A stretch of DNA of 64,000 nucleotides from Gemmatimonadetes bacterium 13_2_20CM_2_65_7 (GTDB lineage Bacteria; Gemmatimonadota; Gemmatimonadetes; Gemmatimonadales; GWC2-71-9). Made by a program: the position numbers and the translations under genes. Below are positions 19,452-27,442 of the stretch, in pieces. The notes under the pieces were generated by a model. The model was given only the letters and a program-made list of their open reading frames with translations, was not told where the DNA came from and did not search any database. How positions within the stretch are numbered: position 1 is the first letter of the stretch; every line of letters starts with the position of its first letter. Location: positions 1 to 64,000 of the forward strand of contig MNDR01000083.1 of NCBI GenBank assembly GCA_001915025.1, in the 5' to 3' direction.

Positions 19452-20861
19452 ATGGTCAGGCGGTTCCTGAAGGCCGCAGCCCCGCTGGCGATGTTGGTTT
19501 GCGCGGCCATGGCACCAAACCCCGGCGGCAGCACGGTGGCCGCCACCTACACCGCAGCGTACGCGACCTACACGCACCGAATCCCATCGTTCGCGCGCAA
19601 GTACAACCTGCCGTGTTCGGCGTGTCATACCGCGTGGCCGGAGCTGAATGCCTTTGGACAGGCGTTCCGCGACAACGGCTACCAAATGATGAATGACCGC
19701 GACTCCCCCATCTGGCAGAACCCGTCCTACATCCCCGTGACATTCCGCGTGACGCCGAACTGGCACCGCGAGGGCGCTACGAAACAACCGGTGGACCCAA
19801 CCCCCGGCGTGCCCAGCTGCGTGTCGGCGACGGGCGTAGGCTGCGTCCCCAGGACGCTGATGCAATCGGGCTTCGACCTGTCAGGCATGGATTTGTGGAC
19901 GGCGGGCACGATATACAAGAACATCTCCTTCGTCCTGCTTCCCTCGGCCGACGCGAACGCGTCGTTCCACTTCGAGGCCGCGTTCGTGCGGTTCGACAAC
20001 CTGGCGGACAATCGCTGGGTCAACTTGAAGGTGGGAAAGTTCGAGCTCGACAACCTGATCTCGGAGAAGCGGTTCCTGTTCCTGTCCGGCAACGGCGGCG
20101 TGTATCAGTCATACCATTTCCTGCCGGCCGGCGACGCGAACGACTTCGGATTGGGCGACAATCAGATCGGTGCCGAGCTGTCGGGACACTCGCAAAACAG
20201 CTACACGCGCTATGGTGTGGCGCTGTTGAGCACCTCGTCCGGGAACCCCGGTCTCGTGTCGAGCAACGCGTACGACACCTACCTCACGTTCAGTCACGCC
20301 ATCGACGCCGGCAAGCTGGGTGTGGAGCGCCTCGGCGTCTACGCGTACCTGGGCCGACGGCCCACGTACTTCCAGACCACGGATTCCGGCGCAGCAATTC
20401 CCGGCACGGGGACGGGGAACAAGCCGTTTTATCGCGTCGGCCTCTCCGGTGACTTCTTCTTCGGCGACTTCGAGTTGCTGCCGCTGGTGATGCACGCGTC
20501 GGACGACAAGTATCTGGCCAACGCGACGCCCTCGAACGGCACGCTGCCCGCTGGTGCCCAGGCTGCGACCTGGAATGCCGGATTCCTCGAGGCGCACTAC
20601 TACGTCAGCCCGCAGCTCGTTTTCACCGGGCGGTTCGAAACGGTGCGGATGGCGCAGCAGGCCATTTCCGGCACGCAGAAGAACCTCGGCGATGTGGATG
20701 CATTCTCGGGGGGCGTGCGCTGGTATCCGATCATGTTCAGCCGCGCCGGGTTGAGCTGGCATACGGAGATCTCCGCGGTGAGGATGCAGGGGTCGGTCTT
20801 TGCCGGGAGCGACCGCGTGTGGGCCACCAGCGTGTTCAGCGGACTGGACTTCGACTTCTAG
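19452..20861 (+). CDS. Monoheme c-type cytochrome with C-terminal beta-barrel-like domain (Cyc2-like porin-cytochrome candidate)
   Basis: RBS gggaggtt; signal peptide; FARKYNLPCSACHTAWPELNAFGQAFRDNGY; C-terminal about 400 aa of beta-rich sequence ending in ...FSGLDFDF (terminal aromatic). Confidence 0.7.
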   Translation: MVRRFLKAAAPLAMLVCAAMAPNPGGSTVAATYTAAYATYTHRIPSFARKYNLPCSACHTAWPELNAFGQAFRDNGYQMMNDRDSPIWQNPSYIPVTFRVTPNWHREGATKQPVDPTPGVPSCVSATGVGCVPRTLMQSGFDLSGMDLWTAGTIYKNISFVLLPSADANASFHFEAAFVRFDNLADNRWVNLKVGKFELDNLISEKRFLFLSGNGGVYQSYHFLPAGDANDFGLGDNQIGAELSGHSQNSYTRYGVALLSTSSGNPGLVSSNAYDTYLTFSHAIDAGKLGVERLGVYAYLGRRPTYFQTTDSGAAIPGTGTGNKPFYRVGLSGDFFFGDFELLPLVMHASDDKYLANATPSNGTLPAGAQAATWNAGFLEAHYYVSPQLVFTGRFETVRMAQQAISGTQKNLGDVDAFSGGVRWYPIMFSRAGLSWHTEISAVRMQGSVFAGSDRVWATSVFSGLDFDF

Positions 20862-20874
20862 GGAGGGCCCGATC

Positions 20875-21723
20875 ATGAGACCGATCATTCGGCGCATGGC
20901 GCGCATGGCGGCTCTGAGCGTTCTCCTCGGAGCGGGGGGAACGACTGCGGGCTGGGCGCAAGAAAGCCAAGTCGGCAGCATCACCGGCCACACCGACGCT
21001 GGGAAAAAGTTGTACCGTCGCTACTGCATCGGCTGCCATGGGCCCAGCGGCGACGGAGCCGGCGAGAATGCACCGTGGATCGATCCCAAGCCGCGTGACT
21101 TCACGCTCGCCGTCTTTAAGTGCCGCTCGACGCCGAGCGGGACGCTGCCGACTGATGAAGACCTGTTCAACGCGATCACCCGGGGGTTCGTCACGACGTA
21201 CATGCCGCAGTGGCGTCCCCTCACCGCCCAAAACCGCACCGATCTCGTGGCGTACATCAAGACGTTCTCGCCGAAGTGGCGGAGCGGTAAGGCCGGAACA
21301 CCGATCACGGTTCCGCCGGAGCCGGCGCCCACCGCGGAAAGCATCCTGCGCGGCCGCCAGCTATTCCAGCGGATGGAATGCTGGAAGTGCCACGGCCCTG
21401 CGGGCCACGGCGACGGTCCCTCGGCCGCGACGCTTACCGACAACAAAGACCTGCCCATCCGGCCGTACGACTTCTCGACCGGCACGCGGTTCATGTGCGG
21501 AGCGACCAACCAGGATCTCTACCGCATCTTCATGACCGGCCTGGATGGCTCGCCGATGCCGTCGTTCGCCGACCAGCTGAAGCCCGCTGAGGCATGGGAT
21601 CTCGTGCACTTCCTCCGGACACTGCAACCGATCGAAACCCGGGAGGCCGCGATCTGGCGGGACTGGTTGAACACGCACGCGCGTGAGCTGAAGCCGATTG
21701 GCCCTGGAGGAGGTGGACGATGA
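20875..21723 (+). CDS. Diheme c-type cytochrome
   Basis: Signal peptide MRPIIRRMARMAALSVLLGAGG; CIGCH and CWKCH heme motifs; strong RBS gggaggg. Confidence 0.88.
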   Translation: MRPIIRRMARMAALSVLLGAGGTTAGWAQESQVGSITGHTDAGKKLYRRYCIGCHGPSGDGAGENAPWIDPKPRDFTLAVFKCRSTPSGTLPTDEDLFNAITRGFVTTYMPQWRPLTAQNRTDLVAYIKTFSPKWRSGKAGTPITVPPEPAPTAESILRGRQLFQRMECWKCHGPAGHGDGPSAATLTDNKDLPIRPYDFSTGTRFMCGATNQDLYRIFMTGLDGSPMPSFADQLKPAEAWDLVHFLRTLQPIETREAAIWRDWLNTHARELKPIGPGGGGR

Positions 21724-22427
21724 TGCTTCGGATTTTCGCAGGGTCCATGCTGGTGGTGCTCGTTGGAGCTGCGGGGCGCGGACCATTCCCCGCGGGCACG
21801 ATCAATGGCAAGGTCACGTATACCGGCACCCCGCCCAAGGCACACCCGATCGACATGGCGAAGGAACCAAACTGTGTGACCCAACACCCAACGCCGGTCT
21901 CCACCCAGGACGCGGTGACCGGCCCAGGCAACAGCGTTCGCTATGTCGTCGTCTACATTGCCGCCGGTGACCAGGGCGCCCCCGCGGCGACCGACACCGT
22001 TCATTACGATCAGAAGGGTTGCATGTACATTCCGCACGTGGCGGCAATGCAGGTGCACCAGCCGCTCGCGATCTTCAACGATGACCCGCACTCCCACAAC
22101 ATCCACCCGCTCGCTCGAATCAATCCGGAGTGGAACAAGTCGCAGCCCAAGGGAGCGCCCCCAATCCGGACCACGTGGGAGCAGCCGGAGTTCATTGCGG
22201 TCAAGTGCAATGTGCACCCCTGGATGCACGGCTATTTCGCGGTGCTCGCGACGCCGCATTTCAGCGTGACCGATACCACCGGTGCCTTTATGCTCGCGGG
22301 ACTGCCGCCGGGCAAATACACGGTGACGGCGTGGCACGAGCGCTTTGGGACGCAGAGTCAAGAGGTGACAATTGGCGGAGCCGAGACGAAGACCGTCAAT
22401 TTCGTGCTGACCGCGAAGCCCTACTAA
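21720..22427 (+). CDS. Cupredoxin-like protein with carboxypeptidase-regulatory-like C-terminus
   Basis: NDDPHSHNIHPL and VKCNVHPWMHGYF copper-ligand-like motifs; GAFMLAGLPPGKYTVTAWHE. Confidence 0.8.
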   Translation: MMLRIFAGSMLVVLVGAAGRGPFPAGTINGKVTYTGTPPKAHPIDMAKEPNCVTQHPTPVSTQDAVTGPGNSVRYVVVYIAAGDQGAPAATDTVHYDQKGCMYIPHVAAMQVHQPLAIFNDDPHSHNIHPLARINPEWNKSQPKGAPPIRTTWEQPEFIAVKCNVHPWMHGYFAVLATPHFSVTDTTGAFMLAGLPPGKYTVTAWHERFGTQSQEVTIGGAETKTVNFVLTAKPY

Positions 22428-22430
22428 GCC

Positions 22431-23234
22431 ATGGGGCGGTTGTTTGCCGTCGTCGTGGCCGTAATCGCGCTGGTCTCCGCGGCGATCTTCGCGCTGCACA
22501 TCTGGTGGCTGCCCCCCGACATCTCTGTCCACGGCGGCGGGATCGATCGTCAGCTGAACGAGACGATGGTCGTCGCTGGCGTGCTGTTCGTGCTCGCGCA
22601 GCTGGCGCTGGCCGCGTTCGTCTGGCGTGCGGGCGAGAAGCAGCAACCGCGACCAGTCAAGGTATTTCCGGGCGGCGCGACGCCGATGGTCGTCGTTGCT
22701 ACCGTGCTGGTCGGCTTCGAAATCCTGGTGCTGACATTCGTGGGCTCGAAGCTGTGGGCGGGCGTGTACCAGACGCTGCCCGCGCCGGGTTCCTTACAGA
22801 TCGAAGTCCAGGCCGAGCAGTTCGCGTTCTATTTCCGCTACGCCGGCAAGGACGGGAAGTTCGGCGGCATGCATCCCGAGCTGATGAACGATGCGACCGA
22901 GAACTTCTTCGGGCTGGATCCCGCCAATGACACGACCGCTCGTGACGACATTGTCGTCGCGAGCCTGGTGATCCCGGTAGATCAGCCCATCCTGCTGCAG
23001 ATGCACGCGAAGGACGTCAATCATTCCTTTTACGTGCCGGAGCTGCGCATCCAGCAGGACTTCGTGCCTGGCATGGTGATTCCGCTGCATTTCACGGCGA
23101 CGATCCCTGGGAAGTACGAGCTGGTATGTACGCAGCTGTGCGGGCTGGGGCACTATAACATGCGCGCGTATGTCGAAGTGAAGACGGCCGCCGATTTCAG
23201 CCAATGGCTCAAGCAGAAGGAGGCCGAGCAGTGA
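22431..23234 (+). CDS. coxB: Cytochrome c oxidase subunit II (variant CuA motif CTQLCGLGHYNM)
   Basis: NHSFYVPELRIQQDFVPG...CTQLCGLGHYNM; N-terminal TM segments. Confidence 0.9.
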   Translation: MGRLFAVVVAVIALVSAAIFALHIWWLPPDISVHGGGIDRQLNETMVVAGVLFVLAQLALAAFVWRAGEKQQPRPVKVFPGGATPMVVVATVLVGFEILVLTFVGSKLWAGVYQTLPAPGSLQIEVQAEQFAFYFRYAGKDGKFGGMHPELMNDATENFFGLDPANDTTARDDIVVASLVIPVDQPILLQMHAKDVNHSFYVPELRIQQDFVPGMVIPLHFTATIPGKYELVCTQLCGLGHYNMRAYVEVKTAADFSQWLKQKEAEQ

Positions 23235-24979
23235 CCGCTCCGGCGCACGTGCACGCGGCACCGCCGCAAAGCTTCCTGCGCAAGTACGTCTTCAGCGTCG
23301 ACCACAAGGTGATCGGCCGGCAATACCTCGATCTGGCGCTCGTCGCTGTGGTGACGGGGATGGTGTTGTCGTGGATCATGCGCTTCCACCTCGGCTTTCC
23401 AGACACTGCTATACCCGGCCTCGGGAAGGTCGCGCCGACGGGCGCCGCCGGCGGGGTGATCACGCCGGAGTACTACCTCGAGCTGATGACGATGCACGGC
23501 ACGATCATGGTCTTCTTCGTGCTGACGACGGCGCCATTCGCGGGCTTCGGCAACTATGTCCTGCCGCTTCAGGTGGGCGCCGAAGATATGGCGTTTCCGC
23601 GCATCAACATGATGTCGTTTTGGGTGACCTTGCTCGCGTTTCTCGTCCTCGTCGCGGCCTTCTTTATCGGCGATGGCCCGCCGCTGTCGGGATGGACGGC
23701 GTACGCGCCGCTCAGTGCGGTCGGCAAGGACGCGGGCCCGGGCCAGGGCATGGGTCAAACGCTCTGGGCCTTCTCCATTGCCATCTTTTGCATAGCGCAA
23801 CTACTGGGGGCCCTCAACTTCATTGCCACCACGCTCGATCTGCGCACCAGAGGAATGTCGCTCGCGCGGCTGCCATACTCGACCTGGGCGTGGTTCATCA
23901 CCGCCGTGATCGCGCTGATCGCCTTCGCCGTGCTCATGCCCGCCTGCATTCTGTTGATTCTCGATCGCGTGGCGGGCACGAGTTTCTTCATTCCCGCCGG
24001 GCTCGTGCTCAGCGATCGCCTCCAGCCGCACGCAGGGGGATCCCCGCTGTTGTGGCAGCACCTCTTCTGGTTCTTCGGGCATCCGGAGGTGTACGTTGCG
24101 ATCCTGCCCGGGTTCGGGATCGTCTCGCACATCCTGCCGGTGTTTACCCGCAAGCCGCTGCTCGGACCGCGAGTCTTTATCGCCTGCCTGATCGCGATCG
24201 CCTTTCTCAGCTACACGGTGTGGGGTCATCACATGTTCCTGAGCGGGATGAACCCCTTTTCGGCGACGCTCTTTTCCGTACCGACGCTGGTGATCACCAT
24301 TCCGGCGACGATCATCACGCTGTTGTGGATCGGCACGATCTACGGAGGACGGCTGCGCTTCACGGCGGCGTCGCTATTCGCGCTCGGCTTCGTCTCGGTG
24401 TTCGTGAGCGGCGGCATCAGCGGCTTCTTTCTGGCGCAGCCGTCCACCGACATCTACCTCCACGGCACCTACTTCGTCGTCGCGCATTTCCACTTCGTGA
24501 TGGGCGTTGCGGCGATGTTCGGGATTTTCGCGGGCACGTATTTCTGGTTCCCGAAACTATTCGGCCGATTCATGAACGAGACGCTGGGGAAGTGGCACTT
24601 CTGGCTCACGTTGATCGGCGTGTATTGCATTTTCATGCCGATGCACTACCTCGGGCTCGCGGGCAACGTGCGTCGCTACTCCGCGTTCACGGACGATTAC
24701 TTGAAGCCGCTGATCCCGCTGCATCGCTTCATCACGATCGCGGCGCTCTTTACGGGCGCCGTGCAGCTCATCTTCCTCTTCAATCTCTTCCGCAGCCGGT
24801 TCCGGGGAGCGAAGGCGCCGGATAATCCGTGGGAGGCCACCACGCTCGAGTGGTCCACGTCCTCACCGCCGCCGGTGGACAATTTCGGCGGCCGTCATCC
24901 CGTCGTGACACACGGCCCCAACGAATACGGCGTCAATGATGGACGCGGCCGCGACTACATCATGCAGGCGGCGGACTGA
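23231..24979 (+). CDS. coxA: Cytochrome c oxidase subunit I (heme-copper, GHPEVY A1-like; lacks canonical K-channel Lys)
   Basis: GTG start in GTGA overlap; WFFGHPEVYVAILPGFG, WGHHMF, HGTYFVVAHFHFVMG. Confidence 0.95.
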   Translation: MTAPAHVHAAPPQSFLRKYVFSVDHKVIGRQYLDLALVAVVTGMVLSWIMRFHLGFPDTAIPGLGKVAPTGAAGGVITPEYYLELMTMHGTIMVFFVLTTAPFAGFGNYVLPLQVGAEDMAFPRINMMSFWVTLLAFLVLVAAFFIGDGPPLSGWTAYAPLSAVGKDAGPGQGMGQTLWAFSIAIFCIAQLLGALNFIATTLDLRTRGMSLARLPYSTWAWFITAVIALIAFAVLMPACILLILDRVAGTSFFIPAGLVLSDRLQPHAGGSPLLWQHLFWFFGHPEVYVAILPGFGIVSHILPVFTRKPLLGPRVFIACLIAIAFLSYTVWGHHMFLSGMNPFSATLFSVPTLVITIPATIITLLWIGTIYGGRLRFTAASLFALGFVSVFVSGGISGFFLAQPSTDIYLHGTYFVVAHFHFVMGVAAMFGIFAGTYFWFPKLFGRFMNETLGKWHFWLTLIGVYCIFMPMHYLGLAGNVRRYSAFTDDYLKPLIPLHRFITIAALFTGAVQLIFLFNLFRSRFRGAKAPDNPWEATTLEWSTSSPPPVDNFGGRHPVVTHGPNEYGVNDGRGRDYIMQAAD

Positions 24980-24981
24980 TC

Positions 24982-25557
24982 ATGGCCGCCGTGATGCCGC
25001 CCCCTCCGCTCACGACGCGACCCACTGCCACCGTCACGGAGGCGCCGCGGGCGCAGCCCGGGCGGACAGGCATGTGGATCGCGATCGCAACGATCTCCAT
25101 GTCCTTCGCGGCGTTGACCAGTGCCATGGTGGTGCGGCAGAGTGGCGCTCCCGACTGGCGGCATTTTCACCTGCCGTCCATCCTCTACGCCAACACCGCG
25201 GTTCTCCTGATCAGCAGCCTCACGCTCGAGTGGGCGAGGCGGCGATCGGCGGCAGCATTGTCGGTGACGCTCGGCCTCGGGCTCTTGTTCGTGGCTGGAC
25301 AGATCACTGCGTGGCGCGAACTCAGCGCGCAGGGGCTGTTCCTCGCGACGGCGGCGAGTAGCTCGTTCTTTTACGTCTTCACGGCGCTGCACGGCCTGCA
25401 TGTGATGGGAGGTTTGGGTGCTGTCGGATATCTCCTCCAGCGGCGCCTGGTGGCGGGCCGAGTCGCACCCACAACGTTCGCGGCCACCGCGTTGTACTGG
25501 CACTTCATGGCGGTGCTGTGGCTGTACCTGCTGGTCCTCCTGGTGGCGCGCGTATGA
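24982..25557 (+). CDS. coxC: Cytochrome c oxidase subunit III-like protein (first copy)
   Basis: TALHGLHVMGGLGAVGYLLQRR and ALYWHFMAVLWLYLLVLL. Confidence 0.85.
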   Translation: MAAVMPPPPLTTRPTATVTEAPRAQPGRTGMWIAIATISMSFAALTSAMVVRQSGAPDWRHFHLPSILYANTAVLLISSLTLEWARRRSAAALSVTLGLGLLFVAGQITAWRELSAQGLFLATAASSSFFYVFTALHGLHVMGGLGAVGYLLQRRLVAGRVAPTTFAATALYWHFMAVLWLYLLVLLVARV

Positions 25558-26165
25558 GCCACAGCGCGGCGCTGGCGGCGAGCGAGCCCTCTCCGTATCA
25601 AATCCCGTCGCGCAAGCTCGGCATCTGGATGTTCATCCTCGCCGACGCGGCGACATTCGGTGCGATGCTGTTCGCGTATGGCTATTTGCGCGTGGCCAAT
25701 CCCGACTGGAACCGCCCGTTCGCGTTCTGGCCATCGATCGTGAACGGCATCGGGATGACCGTGATTTTGCTAACGAGCAGCCTCACCATGGTCGCCGCGA
25801 TGCTGGAGTCACAGCGAGGGCGCACCAGCGCGGCACTGCGCTGGCTCGGCGCGACAATGGCGCTGGGCGCGCTGTTCGCAGCGTTGCACCTGCGGGAATG
25901 GGTTGCGCTGATCGGCAGCGGATGGAGGTTGTTCCGGAATCCACTTGGCGGCACGCCGCTCGTGGGCGCGACGTTCTTCAGTATCACGGGGCTTCACATG
26001 CTCCACGTGATTAGCGGTGTCGTCGTGATCGGCGTGATTGGACTCGGCTTTCGGCGGGGCCGTTTCACGGCCAGTCATGTCGAGATCACGGGCCTCTATT
26101 GGCACTTCGTAGATCTGGTCTGGATGTTCGTGTTTCCGCTCGTCTATCTCTTGAACATGCGCTGA
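25554..26165 (+). CDS. Cytochrome c oxidase subunit III-like protein (second copy)
   Basis: KLGIWMFILADAATFGAMLFAYGYLR; GLHMLHVISGVV; GLYWHFVDLVWMFVFPLVYLL; ATGA overlap. Confidence 0.88.
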   Translation: MSHSAALAASEPSPYQIPSRKLGIWMFILADAATFGAMLFAYGYLRVANPDWNRPFAFWPSIVNGIGMTVILLTSSLTMVAAMLESQRGRTSAALRWLGATMALGALFAALHLREWVALIGSGWRLFRNPLGGTPLVGATFFSITGLHMLHVISGVVVIGVIGLGFRRGRFTASHVEITGLYWHFVDLVWMFVFPLVYLLNMR

Positions 26166-26174
26166 GGATCGGCG

Positions 26175-26456
26175 ATGAAGCGCTACGTTGTGGTGTGGAT
26201 GGGATTGCTGGCGATCGTTGCAGCTGAGGTGGTGATTACGCTCGCCCGCCCGGCGACTTTGGTTCTGCTTGCGGTGTTGCTTGCGCTGGCAATCGTGGAA
26301 GGCGGACTCGCACTCTTGTACTTCATGCATCTCAAGTATGAGCGACGCAATCTGTTGTGGAGCCTGATTCCGACGCTTGTCATCGTCCTAGTACTTATGG
26401 GGCACTTCTTTCCGGATGCATTCCGCCTGATGCATCAGCGGGGCACCGCGCCCTGA
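26175..26456 (+). CDS. Cytochrome c oxidase subunit IV-like small membrane protein
   Basis: Three TM segments, LLYFMHLKYERRNLLWSLIP motif, position after subunit III. Confidence 0.8.
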   Translation: MKRYVVVWMGLLAIVAAEVVITLARPATLVLLAVLLALAIVEGGLALLYFMHLKYERRNLLWSLIPTLVIVLVLMGHFFPDAFRLMHQRGTAP

Positions 26457-26472
26457 CCAACCGAACCATCCG

Positions 26473-26568
26473 ATGCAGGCCGTAATCAGCGCAATGCTCG
26501 TCCTCATGATTCCCGCATTTCTCATCTGTGCGGGAATAGCCGTCACGGCCTATCGCAAGCGGCGATGA
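26473..26568 (+). CDS. Tiny single-TM protein (31 aa), not in ORF track
   Basis: atgcaggcc...cggcgatga: MQAVISAMLVLMIPAFLICAGIAVTAYRKRR*; overlaps next ORF by ATGA. Confidence 0.5.
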   Translation: MQAVISAMLVLMIPAFLICAGIAVTAYRKRR

Positions 26569-26723
26569 GCCGCAAGCGGCAGAAGGACAAAGTCGTCGTG
26601 CGGGTGCCGAATCCGGATGCGCCGGTAAAGGAACGCCTGAAGACTCCAGCCCATAAGGTCCATCGTTCCAAGAAGGGATACCGCCGGCGCGCGAAGCATC
26701 AAAAACCGCCGGGCCTCGACTAG
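26565..26723 (+). CDS. Small highly basic protein (52 aa), not in ORF track
   Basis: MSRKRQKDKVVVRVPNPDAPVKERLKTPAHKVHRSKKGYRRRAKHQKPPGLD*; ATGA-coupled to preceding tiny ORF. Confidence 0.45.
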   Translation: MSRKRQKDKVVVRVPNPDAPVKERLKTPAHKVHRSKKGYRRRAKHQKPPGLD

Positions 26724-26770
26724 ATGCTGCTGGCGAGTTTCGTGGCAATACACTAAGCTGACGCCCTCAG

Positions 26771-27442
26771 ATGCAACGGTCACCGCTGACACTCCTGCTC
26801 GTACTCAGCGCGGTCCAAGGTCCGGCGACACGCGGCGCGCACGTGACCGGCAGAATCGTGATCCTGGAGAAGGACAACAAGCCGTCGCCCGATCTCGACG
26901 ATGCGGTGCTGTATCTCGAGGGAAACGCCGCCGCGCCGGTCAAACCGGTGACCGTCGAGATCGCCATCACGGACAAGACGTACGCGCCGCATGTGGTGGT
27001 CGTCCCCGTCGGATCGACGGTGCGCTTTCCGAATCACGATCCCTTCAATCACAACGTCTTCTCGGTCAGCGAGCCGAATCAATTCGACCTCGGCCTGTAC
27101 GGCCGCGGTGACGCCAAGAGCCATACGTTCACGAATCCGGGACTCGTGCGCGTGTACTGCAACGTGCATCCGCGCATGGTCGCCTACGTGCAGGTCATGG
27201 CGAACCGGTACTACGGGCAGCCCGGGACCGACGGCAGCTTCACGATCGACAACGTCCCGGCGGGCCGATATCGGCTGCACGTCTGGCACGAGCGCATTCC
27301 AACGGAGATCGTGCGGGACGTGACCGCAGGTGGCGATTCCACCGTGCAAATCGCGCTGAACGCTCGCGGCTACCACTGGGAACCACACCGTAACAAGTAC
27401 GGACGCAACTATCCCACCAATGCCGGACGCGAGCGCTACTAA
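26771..27442 (+). CDS. Cupredoxin/plastocyanin-like protein with carboxypeptidase-regulatory-like C-terminus
   Basis: VRFPNHDPFNHNVFSVS...VYCNVHPRMVAYVQV; GSFTIDNVPAGRYRLHVWHE. Confidence 0.82.
   Translation: MQRSPLTLLLVLSAVQGPATRGAHVTGRIVILEKDNKPSPDLDDAVLYLEGNAAAPVKPVTVEIAITDKTYAPHVVVVPVGSTVRFPNHDPFNHNVFSVSEPNQFDLGLYGRGDAKSHTFTNPGLVRVYCNVHPRMVAYVQVMANRYYGQPGTDGSFTIDNVPAGRYRLHVWHERIPTEIVRDVTAGGDSTVQIALNARGYHWEPHRNKYGRNYPTNAGRERY

Noticed and set aside
22130-22930. 266-aa plus ORF crossing the cupredoxin/coxB junction
   Set aside because: Out of frame with two well-supported CDSs; Arg-rich shadow translation
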